Of a stretch of DNA of 64,000 nucleotides, positions 22,160 through 32,071 are shown piece after piece. The position numbers and the translations under genes are program-made. The stretch is from Meconema thalassinum (lineage: Eukaryota; Arthropoda; Insecta; Orthoptera; Tettigoniidae): positions 978,518,084 to 978,582,083 of the forward strand of contig OX336389.2 in the NCBI GenBank assembly GCA_946902985.2. Reading direction: 5' to 3'. Every line of letters starts with the position of its first letter. Position 1 is the stretch's first letter. The notes beneath the pieces are model-generated. The model searched no databases and was not told the DNA's origin. It saw only the letters and a program-made list of their open reading frames with translations.

Positions 22160-23039
22160 CCTAAAAGAAAAAAAAATATTTTAAAAATAAAACTCTTTGT
22201 GCTGGTGGTAATGGGGGTGATAAGTAGTACAGTATAATGGACGTAACATTCAGGTAATTTTCCCGTAACGATAATGATAATGAATAGGGAAACAGCTATT
22301 TATTAACTACAGCACTGACACATGTAATTTACAAACGAATTGAAAAATATGATTAGAAAGAGGACTATGTGAAACAGCAAACACTGCCTAGGGACTATAT
22401 CTCATTGGCTGTTAGAAAAGTAGAGATCAATAGTGTCGTCTTTTGTCGCATAGCGCCTTAGAAATAGTCTCTATAAGACTACAAAAACATTTTCTTAGAT
22501 TTGTCACTTTCAATCATTAGGAAATGGCAAAATCGCCGGGGTAGAAAAGGACGAAGCTAATTGCAGGACATAAGATTGCGAGTGAGAGGCAAATACTACA
22601 TTTAACTCCATACTGTCTTTTACGGCAGAGACGCACTATAGTGAAAGAGCTTATGGCGTACTGCTCGGGTCCCAGCTTCACGGACCTGAGAGGATCGTAG
22701 GTGAACGTTCGGGGGTGGGGTGGTTCCCGGTCCTATTAACATTGGCCGGTGAATCACTCACTCTTTTGTAACACCACAGTGGTTTGAGCAACGGCCCTGT
22801 ATGAACATCAGCATAGCCAGCAATACCAGATAAGACGGCGGGCTCTGGAAAATCTTCACATGTCATCTCGCGGTGAATCAGCAAGCCATTCTCACAACTG
22901 TTCCCCCCCCCGGGTCTCACAACTTGTGGGACGTGGGTTGGTGACCACGGGACCCCAACTGAGTCCGACATTGCTTCTACTTACAGGTGCCGGGCTCCTT
23001 TCAGCTCTCTTTCCTGTCGGCCTCCCTTCGTCAACTCTT
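22160..23039. other. Gene-free stretch
   Basis: No coding or repeat family is recognised. A C-run is near 22903-22912. Confidence 0.4.
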
Positions 23040-23637
23040 ATTCTCTTGTTGTGACTCCCACGGCATTAGGATATCCGAGGCCTAGGGAGTCTTTCACTTT
23101 GCCGCCTTAATTGGCCCTTGTCTCATCTTTCCTGATACCCTCATTCTTCAAGGGGTCAGCTTTCATTTTCTTTTCATAATATCTCCTGCCTTCTGTTCAA
23201 GGCTCTCAAGGAGGCAGGGTGTGTGTAGCTCCACCACTTCTGGTGCACCCTGGATAGTGCTACACCCTCAAGGGCTCATGGCTGGTGAGCCCGGGAGCTG
23301 GCAACCCCGAGGGATTCCTGAGCTGGGTCCGATTTTACCCCTTTTTTCCATTGCCTTTGGGGCGGACCCTCTCCTCTTTCCCCTTCCTATCTGCGTTTCA
23401 TGGCTCTCCTTCCTTCCAAGTCCCTCAATTCTCATTTATCAAGGGTTGAGGGCATTTCCTTTCCTCCCGTCTTTTGTTTCCCTTATAACTTTCTTTTGTC
23501 CTTATCTTCTTCTAGCCCGTAAGTTTTGCAGTTAGTTTTAGTTATAGTTTCAATTTCACGATCCGCCAAACCATTAGGGGCCGATAACCTCGATGTTAGG
23601 CCCCTTAAAACAACAATTATCATCATCATCATCATCA
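23040..23637 (+). mobile_element. 3' UTR of a LINE ending in (ATC)n
   Basis: A C/T-rich non-coding stretch ends with CCATTAGGGGCCGATAACCT, CGATGTTAGGCCCCTTAAAA, then CAACAATTATCATCATCATC. The same last 54 bp occur as an isolated insertion on the minus strand at 42688-42741 with its own target duplication, so this is the 3' end of an active retroposon family. No ORF belonging to it is in this piece. Confidence 0.65.
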
Positions 23638-23639
23638 CA

Positions 23640-23865
23640 ACTGGCATTTTGCAATTGGGTTATTGTGGTATTTAAAGCTTCCTGTTAAGTCTCTCACCCT
23701 TTTGTGTTACATAAATAATTTGTTGCTGGAAACCTTATCTGGAATCCACGGCATAGTGCAATTGGGTTACTATGGTATTTGAAACTACCTGTTAAGTCTC
23801 TCACCCTTTTGTGTTACATAAATAATTTGTAGCTAGAAACCTTCCCTGCAATCCACACAACAACT
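23640..23865 (+). repeat. Tandem pair, 107-bp period
   Basis: GCAATTGGGTTATTGTGGTA and the following CTCTCACCCTTTTGTGTTAC recur 107 bp later with a few substitutions, two copies. Confidence 0.8.
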
Positions 23866-24133
23866 CACCCAATTTTATTCGCAATCGGATTAATGGTATA
23901 TGAACGCATACACTTATACACTACCACTATTGAGCAAGACTTTATGTGGTGAGATGACTACAACTACCGAAATGGTTCATCAAACTTACAAACATATAGA
24001 AAAACATGTTTGAAAAATCACAGGCGGGGAAGAGTATGGTGTTGCTTAACTTCTGACACAATTGGTTCAAGGACCTTAAAACGTGATTTTCTGGTCCCGC
24101 ACAGTTTCACCGAAGTACTCGTTGGGTTCCAAG
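23866..24133. other. Flank of the minus-strand LINE, no gene
   Basis: No coding similarity. The last bases (24117-24137, TACTCGTTGGGTTCCAAGGG) resemble the minisatellite unit at 26441-27170, indicating the LINE landed beside or within that array. Confidence 0.4.
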
Positions 24134-26440
24134 GGGTCATCATCATCATCTTGAGCAGTTTCCAACCGCTGGTCGGGTCTGCTTGGAACATAAGCCTCTC
24201 CATCGTTTCCTGTCCATCCACCATCTCTCGTCATGTACTGTGTCCCAGCACACTCCTCTTTCCTCCACACTCTTCTTAACTCCTTTTGTCCATCTGTCCC
24301 TTGGCCTCCTTCCCGTCATTTACATTCCAAACATCTTCTTCGGTATCCTCTCCTCTTGCATCCTCCTCACATGTCCATACCATTGTAGCCTAGATTGCTC
24401 TATTCTATTTTGCAATGGTTCCTCTCTTACCATCTCCCTGACTCTCTCATTCCTTACTCTGTCCATTCTTGTCACTCCTACCCTACTCCTCTGGAACTTC
24501 ATCTCCACTGCTCGTATTTTATTCTTGTCCCTTTCCTTCATCACCCATGTTTCTGAACCATATGTCAAAATTGGCACAAAGTAGGTCTTGTAGATGATTC
24601 CTTTACATTTTTGTGGTACATCTTTATTCCATATCATCCCCCTAACACTCTTGAAAAATCCATCTGCGCACCTTCCCCTCTCATTTATTTCCATTCTATT
24701 GCCTCCCTTTTCTTCAATTATGCTTCCCAAGTACTTGAAGCATTCTACTTTCTGCAACTGCTGTCCTCCAAGTGTTATGCCCATATCCAGTCTGTTCTTC
24801 TTCCTCGTTGTGATGACCACTTCACTCTTTTGTGCTGAGAACTTCATCCCATATGATAACACTACCTTCTCCCACTCATCTAATTGCTCTTGTACTTCTT
24901 CCTCATCCTCTCCCCATACCAGAAGGTCATCAGCAAACAACATTGCCTTCATTTTCCTTTCCCCAATGCTATTTACCACTTTTCGTATGATTTCATCCAT
25001 CACCACTATAAATAACAGGGGTGAGAGGGCACTTCCCTGTTTCAGACCACTCTCCAGTTGAAACCATTCCGTTCTCTCTCTTCCCACCTTTACACAGCTT
25101 TTGCTTCCCTCGTACATTGCTTTCACTCTTGCCACTGTCTCCTTGTTCACTGCTTTTGCTCTCATTGCTTCCCATACCTTGTTTCTATTAATACTATCAT
25201 ATGCTTTCTCAACATCCAAGAAGGTCATCACCAGATCTTTCCCATATTCATAATGGTGTTCTTGTAGCTGTCTTACTGCAAAGATGAGGTCAACTGTTGA
25301 CCTTCCTGGCCTGAATCCATACTGTTCTTCCCTCAGCCCATCTTCAACTTCTGTCCGAATTCTTCTCTCCAGTACCTTCTCAAATATTTTGGCGCAGTGG
25401 CACATGAGTGTAATTCCCCTGTAGTTCTTGCATTCCTTCCTAATTCCCTTTTTAAATATGGGTATTATTATCCCTCTTTTCCAGTCCTCTGGTATTTTCT
25501 TCTCCCTCCATATCACTTTCATTACTCGAAAGAGCCACTGTGTTCCTATCACCCCTGCTGCTCTCACCATCTCCACACTCACTTCATCTATTCCCAGTGC
25601 CTTTCCCCCTTTCATCTTCTTTAATGCTTCCTCCACTTCTTTCCATGACAATTCCTTCTCTGAAATGTCTTGGTCACTGTCTGTTTCTTCCTCCACAATG
25701 TCCACTACTCTGGTTTTAGTTGGATTTAGGAGTTCCTTGAAGTATTCTCTCCAGATAACCTTTACTTCTTCCATATTTTCGACCTCCTTTCCATTCCTGT
25801 CCACCATTCTGACATTTTCCCCTGTATCTCTTCTCTTTGCCTTTATCATTCCATACAACACTTTCTTACTGCCATCACAGTCCTCCTCCATCATTTCCGT
25901 CCATTTCTCCAGCCATTTCTTTTTCTCTTCCTTCACTACTTCTCCTGCTTCTTTCTGCCGCTCTTGGTATTCTTCTCTTGTTCTGTCTGTCCTCTGTTGG
26001 AACCATTTCCTGAATGCTTCATTTTTCTTTTTCACTGCTTCCTTAGTTCTGGGGTTCCACCATGGTGTTTCCTTCCACCTTTTCTTTCCACTAGTTCTGC
26101 CACACACGACTTCCGCTGCTTCTACCAACACGTCCTTGAACCTATTCCATTCTTCTTCACCTGTTTTCGGATCATCCTTCGGTAATTTGTTCCTCACTAA
26201 TATCTGGAACTTCTCCTTATTTCCATCCTCCTTCAGCTTCCATGTCCTTATTCTTCTTTCTTGGTTCTCAGTTCTCCTCTTTTCCTTCAGTCCTCTCACC
26301 TTGGCGACCAGCAGACGGTGGTCACTGTCCAGGGCTTCTGAAGGTATTACCCTTATATCCGTGATACTCTTCTTTGTCTCCTTCCCGCATAGAATATAGT
26401 CCACCACTGGTTTTCTAGTCAAATCCCTGCTGTACCTGAT
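24134..26440 (-). mobile_element. 5'-truncated RTE-like LINE, relatively young
   Basis: The element reads on the minus strand and ends at 24134-24150 in (GAT)n. The 5' edge is near 26440, inside the endonuclease domain, where minisatellite sequence begins. It belongs to the same family as the copy at 28776-32056 (for example GGKALGIDEVSVEMVRAAG against GGKAPGVDELSVEMVRAAG). The 3' UTR is about 190 bp. A target duplication is hard to define because the host sequence is itself repetitive. Confidence 0.85.
24320..26437 (-). CDS. LINE polyprotein: endonuclease C-terminus and reverse transcriptase, open frame
   Basis: An uninterrupted frame of about 705 LINE codons. Its first about 15 codons upstream (MHVGPLAKIYTVSPI) come from the flanking minisatellite read backwards, so the apparent start is not the original. 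It begins with DLTRKPVVDYILCG and ALDSDHRLLVAKVRG (endonuclease end), then RT: KALGIDEVSVEMVRA, FKKGIRKECKNYRGIT, EEQYGFRPGRSTVDLIFA, FLDVEKAYDSINR, LESGLKQGSALSPLLF and AMLFADDLLVWG (active-site DD). Then FKYLGSIIEEKG, LTYGSETWVM and the C-terminal RLQWYGHVRRM domain. Catalytic residues of RT are present; the 5' truncation removes most of the endonuclease, so it cannot move by itself. Confidence 0.85.
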   Translation of the reverse strand, partial: RYSRDLTRKPVVDYILCGKETKKSITDIRVIPSEALDSDHRLLVAKVRGLKEKRRTENQERRIRTWKLKEDGNKEKFQILVRNKLPKDDPKTGEEEWNRFKDVLVEAAEVVCGRTSGKKRWKETPWWNPRTKEAVKKKNEAFRKWFQQRTDRTREEYQERQKEAGEVVKEEKKKWLEKWTEMMEEDCDGSKKVLYGMIKAKRRDTGENVRMVDRNGKEVENMEEVKVIWREYFKELLNPTKTRVVDIVEEETDSDQDISEKELSWKEVEEALKKMKGGKALGIDEVSVEMVRAAGVIGTQWLFRVMKVIWREKKIPEDWKRGIIIPIFKKGIRKECKNYRGITLMCHCAKIFEKVLERRIRTEVEDGLREEQYGFRPGRSTVDLIFAVRQLQEHHYEYGKDLVMTFLDVEKAYDSINRNKVWEAMRAKAVNKETVARVKAMYEGSKSCVKVGRERTEWFQLESGLKQGSALSPLLFIVVMDEIIRKVVNSIGERKMKAMLFADDLLVWGEDEEEVQEQLDEWEKVVLSYGMKFSAQKSEVVITTRKKNRLDMGITLGGQQLQKVECFKYLGSIIEEKGGNRMEINERGRCADGFFKSVRGMIWNKDVPQKCKGIIYKTYFVPILTYGSETWVMKERDKNKIRAVEMKFQRSRVGVTRMDRVRNERVREMVREEPLQNRIEQSRLQWYGHVRRMQEERIPKKMFGM

Positions 26441-27170
26441 GGGTGAAACGGTGTAGATTTTTGCCAAAGGGCCTACATGCACCGAATGGAGTGGTCTGTC
26501 CGAAATTTAAAGTGGACAGTGTAACCCGCAGGGTTCCAAGGGGCAGTTTCTCTGCAATTTCAAGCAGACAGTGTTAGTCGCAGTGTTCCAAGGGGTAATT
26601 ATACAAATTTTGGTTGAGATCGGTGAAACAGTGTAGATTTGGGCCAAAGGGCCTAAATGCAGGGAATGGAGTGGTCTGTCCGCAATTTCAAGCAGACACT
26701 GTTACTCGCAGGGTTCCAAAGGGTACGTATACAAATTTTGGTTCAGATCGGTGAAACTGTGTAGATTTGTGCCAAAGGGCCTAAATGCAGGGAATGGAGT
26801 GGTCTGTCCGCAATTTCAAGCAGACAGTGTTACTTGCAGGGTACCAAAGGGTAAGAATACGAATTTTGGTTCTGATCGGTGAAACGGTGTAGATTTGGAC
26901 CAAAGGGCCTAAATGCAGGGAATGGGGTGGTCTGTCCGAAAATTTAAGTGGACAGTGTTACTCGCAGGGTACCAAAGGGTAAGTATCCAAATTTTGGTTT
27001 AGATCGGTGAAACGGTGTAGATTTGTGCAAAAGGGCCTAAATGCAGGGAATGGGGTGGTCTGTCCGAAATTTAAAGTTGACAGGGTTACCCGCAGGGTTC
27101 CAAAGGGTAAGTATACAAATTTTGGTTCAGATCGGTGAAACGGTGTAGATTTGTATACATAACAGACAGA
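26441..27170 (+). repeat. 128-bp minisatellite, about 5.5 copies
   Basis: GGTGAAAC recurs at 26622, 26750, 26878, 27006 and 27134, exactly 128 bp apart; the first spacing (26442 to 26622) is 180 bp because part of the unit is duplicated internally. The unit includes CAAAGGGCCTAAATGCAGGG, GGTCTGTCCG and CAGGGTTCCAAAGGGTAAGT. Similar short blocks near the 3' end are known in the retroelement type whose end follows at 27170-27195. Confidence 0.9.
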
Positions 27171-27277
27171 CAAACTTTGTGCTTTATATATATAGATTTT
27201 TTTTAGCACAGGGCTAATGCATAATATGGTCACGGCACGCAACCACTTACACATACGGCATGCTAATCTAGTCTACC

Positions 27278-27332
27278 AAACCTCACCTAACCTAACATAA
27301 CCTCAGTTCACCTAACCGAACCCAACCTAACT
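27278..27332 (-). repeat. Degenerate CCTAA-rich tract (insect telomere-like unit)
   Basis: Contains CACCTAACCTAACATAACCT, then CACCTAACCGAACCCAACCT. CCTAA is the reverse of TTAGG, the ancestral insect telomere unit. About ten decayed units; probably an interstitial relic or simple-sequence drift rather than a chromosome end. Confidence 0.5.
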
Positions 27333-27339
27333 TAGCCTT

Positions 27340-28760
27340 TAAATATGTTCAAGGTTTAAATTCAACATACACCTCAAGTGCATAAAGCATAATTATTCAA
27401 CTATCCCATGCTGGTCTTATAAACAAAATAACCGCTACACACGAGCTCAGGATTACAAACTTAATTAAGTTTAAAAAAATAAAAGCTTTTATATCTTTCT
27501 TTTCTTTCCCTAGAATTAAAACCAGTACTAGGTATAAACCCTAAAGACACAGTTAACACATACAGTTTTACATAGAAATTATTATTATGCTAGAGGTCTC
27601 TTAATTATAAGTAGAAGGCTTCAGTTTACATGCAGTAGAGTGTCCACTTTCTATTTAGCTTTTATCCTACCATAGCATCCGACAATTCCCATTAAATATT
27701 TAACAAGGCTAATTCCCCATTCCAAAGCATATTGATAGGTTTTAGCTGAGGATTAACACAACCTAAGGGAATGATGATAAAAGAGAAAAGGAGATGGGTT
27801 TCGGTTTGGAGAAAAGTATTGGTAGATAGGATGAGAATCCACCACACAAATTCAAGTAAATTAATATATAGAACGAAATTTTGCTGTACAATATTTAAAA
27901 CGAACCTAACTCTAGTGGGGGGGCCTGTTTCAAGCAAGCGGAGAGCGTAGCGTGAATTGAGGTTGCCTGCAAGCGCTCGGCGATTACACTTTCCCTCCCG
28001 AGCCGGCATTTCGGTACTATGGGGACGGGTGACACTCTGGCAAGGCAAAGTGAGCTGAGAAAAAAGAAAGTACTAACTTTCCCTTTAGAAAGATTAGGAT
28101 TTATAATGCATTCAAGAATGCTGGAAGGATTTGACTTGGTAGTGATAATTTTATTTCTGAGTACTGTTGGATCTCTGGCAAACCAACCGAATGCTCCCAG
28201 AGAGGGAAGAGAGGTAGTTATTTTGATGATTTTAGTGTAGTTGTTATTGGTTTTTGTGAAATTCTTATACAAATACCAATCGTTACACTTTAGGAAAACT
28301 AAGCTTTTACCCAGCAACATGCCGACTAAAAGTTTAGAAAAGAGGAGGACCTCAAACCTAACTCAAACAAAACTTAAATTTTGAGAACAAACCATAAGTC
28401 AGAGAGAAATTCTCTACAAGTAGGAAGCTTGCCTCAATTGCTTGTTAGAATTGGCTATGAAAACCAAGAGCAACTTTAAAAATGTTGTCGTTTGAAATTT
28501 TGTTTCTAATGCAACAAATGGTAAAGGATTTACCAGTGAAGAAATTATGTTTCTCTCGTAAAGAGATCTTAAGCTTAGGGGAAGAATCAGGGAAGATAAG
28601 GTCCTGCCTAATCGTGATTCTACTGTGAAAGATAAAGAACAAAGGAAAACAAATAATTTATTAAACAAGGAATATAAAATTTAGAAGAACTTTTTCTTTG
28701 GTTGATTTTACAATAAAGGTCTCAGACCTAATAAAGTAAAAGTTTATAATTAACAATATT
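27340..28760. other. Unassigned stretch upstream of LINE copy 2
   Basis: AT-rich with a GC-richer patch at 27910-28050. Short frames at 28019-28240 (plus; contains one hydrophobic segment) and 28470-28620 (plus; MLSFEILFLMQQMVKDLPVK) are unassigned. I cannot support a gene. Confidence 0.4.
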
Positions 28761-28775
28761 GAAGTAATTACAAGT
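28761..28775 (+). repeat. LINE target duplication, left copy
   Basis: GAAGTAATTACAAGT, identical to 32057-32071. Confidence 0.95.
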
Positions 28776-29069
28776 CTCCCATAAGTCCAACCCCTCGTCC
28801 ACGTCGTGGGAGACGGGCAACGGCACAAAGGAGGGGATCGCCTGTAGGGGCGACGTACAGTGGGGACTTCGTGTGCCCCGGGACAGTTACAGTAGCTGTG
28901 AAGGTCCTACAGGAACCCTGAAAAGTGACGGCTAACGGGGCTCTGGTGAAGCTACGATAGGCCCAGCAAGCCAGTAGTGGATGAAACCAAATGCTTTCAA
29001 AAATGGAACGAGCCTCGGACATGATGGATTTAATAGACGATGACACGGCTGTACACACGGACTAAGATT

Positions 29070-32043
29070 TGGAACTTTAAACCTAAGAACGCTGACGGGG
29101 AAGGTGGAGGAGATAGTGGATATGATGGAAAGAAGGAAGTTGGATTTATTGGGATTGGCAGAAACAAAGTGGAAAGGGGAAGGAAGGAGAGAACTGAGAA
29201 AAGGCTATAGACTGTACTGGAAACGAAGAGGGAAAGAGGAATGGAGTAGTAGTACGAGATGGTTTAAAAGAAGAAGTGAGGAGAATAAGTGATAGGATGA
29301 TGAAAGTGAAAGTAGCACTGAGGGGAGAGACCGTAGAAATAGTGCAAGTGTATGCTCCACAAGTAGGCTGTGCCTCTGAAGAGGAGGAGTTTGAAGAGGA
29401 ATTGCAGAAGCAGCTGGTAGGAAGAAATATGATTGTTATGGGGGATCTCAATGCCCATGTAGGAAGAGAAAGACAAGGTTATGAGTGTGTTCTAGGACCA
29501 GAGGGTTGGGGCGGAAGAAATGAGGAAGGAAAGAGACTGTTGGATTTCTGCCAGAGGAACAGCCTGCTAGTTGGGAACTCCTGGTTTAAGAAAAGAGAGA
29601 GCCACACAATCACATGGTACAGTGATGACTTGACCAGGAAGTCGGTGGTCGACTATATACTGTATGAGAAAGAACTAAATAAGAACATCACGGACATCAA
29701 GGTTATACCATCAGAGAACCTGGATAGCGACTATCGATTGCTGGTAATGAACCTGAGAGGGAGTAAGGAGAAGAAAGGGACTGAGAACCAGGAAAGATGT
29801 ATAAGGATATGGAAACAAAAAGAAGGGGATAGAAGGGTCGAGTACCTCAAAATGGTAAAGGAAGGAATTCCAACAGATGAAGAAAGAGGGGTGGAAGAGG
29901 AATGGGCTAGATTTAAGAAGACACTAGTAGGTGCAGCAGAAGCAGTATGTGGGAGGACAAGTAGTAAGAAGAGGTGGAAGGAAACACCATGGTGGAATGA
30001 GAAGACAAAAGATATAGTATGGGAAAAGAATAGAGCCTTTAGGAGGTGGTATCAAAATAGGACGGTAGAGACAAGGGAAGAGTACCAGGAAAGAAAGAAG
30101 GAGGCGAAGAGAGTAGTGGCTGAGGAGAGAAGAAAGTGGATGGAAGAGTGGACAAAGATGATGATGGAGGATAGTGAAGGTACAATAAAGGTCCGGTATG
30201 GGATGGTAAAAAATAAGAGGAGGAAGGATCCTACGGATTATGTTAGAATGGTGAACAAAAGGGGACAAGAGATAGAAAATAGGGAAGAACTGAAGAAAAT
30301 GTGGAAAGAATATTTTGATGAACTTCTGAACCCAAATGGAAAAGATGGTGAGGAGGAAGAAATTAGGGAAGAGGAAGATGAACTGCAAACAGAAAAGGAC
30401 TTAACATGGAAAGAAGTGGAAGATGCAGTGAACAAGATGAAAGGAGGGAAGGCACCAGGTGTGGATGAGTTGAGTGTGGAGATGGTGAGAGCGGCAGGAG
30501 AGGTGGGGATACAGTGGTTGTACCGAGTGATGAGGACAGCATGGAAGGAAAGGAAGACCTCAGAGGACTGGAAAAAAGGAATAATTGTCCCGATCTTCAA
30601 GAAAGGTAGTAGAACAGATTGCAGAAACTATCGGGGAATAACACAGATGAGTCATTGTGCAAAGATCTTCGAGAAAGTTTTGGAAAGGAGAATTAGGACA
30701 AGGATAGAAGGAGGGATGAGGAAAGAACAACATGGCTTCAGAGCAGGAAGGTCCACAGTGGATTTGATTTTTGCTGTAAGGCAGTTACAAGAACAGCACT
30801 ATGAGTATGGAACAAATCTACTGATGGCCTTCATGGACATTGAGAAAGCATATGACAGTGTATGCAGAAACAAAGTATGGAAGTCCCTGGAGGATAGAGG
30901 AGTAGAGAAATGGACTATAAAGAGGATAAAGGAGATGTACAAGGGAAGCGTGAGCTGTGTGAAAGTGGTAGGAGAGAGATCAGACTGGTTGGAACAGAGA
31001 AACGGCCTGAAACAAGGAAGTGCAAAAGCAAGCAAGCAAGCAAGCTTGTAGTTTAACGTGACAGTTAATCGCGAGATCATGAGCCACGGGATCTCCTTTT
31101 CACGTGGAATCCGAACCACAGGACATGGCATTTCAAACAAGGAAGTGCACTGTCACCGTTACTTTTCATTGTGGTGATGGATGACATAATGACCCGAGTG
31201 GCACAAGTAATTGGGGAAGGACAGATGAAAGCAATGGTGTTTGCAGATGATTTGATGATTTGGGGAAACAAGGAGGAGGAGGTACAGGAACAGTTGGACG
31301 TGTGGGAAGGAATAATACAAGGATATGGTATGAAATTTAGCATAAATAAGAGTGAGATGGTGATCACAACAAGGAAGAAGGAAAGAACCACAACGGGAAT
31401 AACAATTGGTGGGGAACAGCTAAAGAAAGTGCAGAGTTTCAAGTATCTGGGAAGGCTGATACAAGAGAATGGAAGAAACGATAGAGAAATAAATGCGCGG
31501 GAGAGGCAGGCAGAAGCATTTCGGAGGAGTGTGAGAAGCATGTTATGAAGCAAGGATGTCCCTCAGAACAGCAAAAAGATCATATATCGGACGTACTATG
31601 TCCCTATCCTGACGTATGCCTCGGAGACCTGGGTTATGAAAGGAAGGGAGAAGAGCAAAATACAGGCCAGTGAGATGAGGTTCTTGAGAAGCAGTATTGG
31701 AGCTACAAAGATGGACAGAATAAGAAATGAGAGGACCAGAGAATTAATGAAGGAGGAACCATTACAGGATGGTATAGAGAAATCTAGACTTAGATGGTAT
31801 GGACATGTAAAACGAATGGAGGAGAAGAGGATACCCAGGAGAGTACACGAGACGAAGTGGGAAGGAAAGAGACCGAGAGGAAGACCGAGAGACAGGTGGC
31901 TGAAGGGGGTGGAAGAAAGCGTGAAGAAGAGAGGAGAAGACTGGACAAGGGTGGAGGCTGAGAGAAGGTGGGAAGACAGAAGACGTTGGAGAGGCTTGTG
32001 TTCCAAACAGACCCGGCCAGTGGCTGGAAACTGTGCAAGATGA
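29070..32043 (+). pseudogene. LINE polyprotein (endonuclease-RT), interrupted by a SINE
   Basis: Endonuclease: RFGTLNLRTLTGKVEEIVDM, LDLLGLAETKWKGEG (catalytic E), a frame change near 29275, then VYAPQVG, NMIVMGDLNAHVGRE (D, N), DLTRKSVVDYIL and LDSDYRLL, where the catalytic SDH is SDY. RT: KAPGVDELSVEMVRA, KEQHGFRAGRSTVDLIFA, FMDIEKAYDSVCR and NGLKQGSA, where a 110-bp SINE enters; it resumes with MVFADDLMIWG and FKYLGRLIQ. TGA at 31546-31548 separates the last domain (LRWYGHVKRM). The two RT parts fall in one frame if the SINE plus one duplication are discounted. The SDY change and the stop inactivate it independently. Confidence 0.85.
31025..31134 (-). mobile_element. 110-bp truncated SINE with (GCTT)n tail
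   Basis: Flanked by a 15-bp duplication AAACAAGGAAGTGCA (31010-31024 and 31135-31149). On the minus strand it contains GTGGTTCGGATTCC, a pol III B box, and ends in GCTTGCTTGCTTGCTT. It inserted inside the LINE between the GLKQGSA motif and the rest of RT. Confidence 0.85.
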
Positions 32044-32071
32044 TGATGATGATGATGAAGTAATTACAAGT

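Larger units (their letters stand above)
21712..27195 (+). mobile_element. Old retroelement, both ends recognisable, split by later insertions
   Basis: The left end CTAGCAGTAGTGCCCGGCTT plus CACCCGG resembles the CTAGC.GTAGTACCCGGCTTCGCCCGGG start of a widespread arthropod retroelement. The right end ACAGACAGACAAACTTTGTG followed by TTTATATATATAGATT is the usual 3' end of the same type. Between them lie a LINE tail (21815-22155), a LINE 3' UTR (23040-23637), a tandem pair, a minisatellite and a young LINE. That both ends belong to one original copy is inference from spacing and orientation. Confidence 0.4.
28776..32056 (+). mobile_element. RTE-like LINE, apparently full length, 15-bp TSD
   Basis: Perfect 15-bp duplications flank the unit. 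It runs from a short leader (28776-29070) through endonuclease and reverse transcriptase to GATGATGATGATGATG. Without the later SINE and its duplication (125 bp) it is about 3.16 kb, a usual RTE length. The perfect target duplication indicates a fairly recent insertion. Confidence 0.9.

Noticed and set aside
25428..26399. 323-codon plus-strand frame
   Set aside because: It is antisense to the LINE reverse transcriptase at 24320-26437, with low-complexity S/F/L-rich translation typical of a shadow frame.
27278..27332. True telomere end
   Set aside because: Units are degenerate and few, and ordinary repeat DNA continues on both sides.
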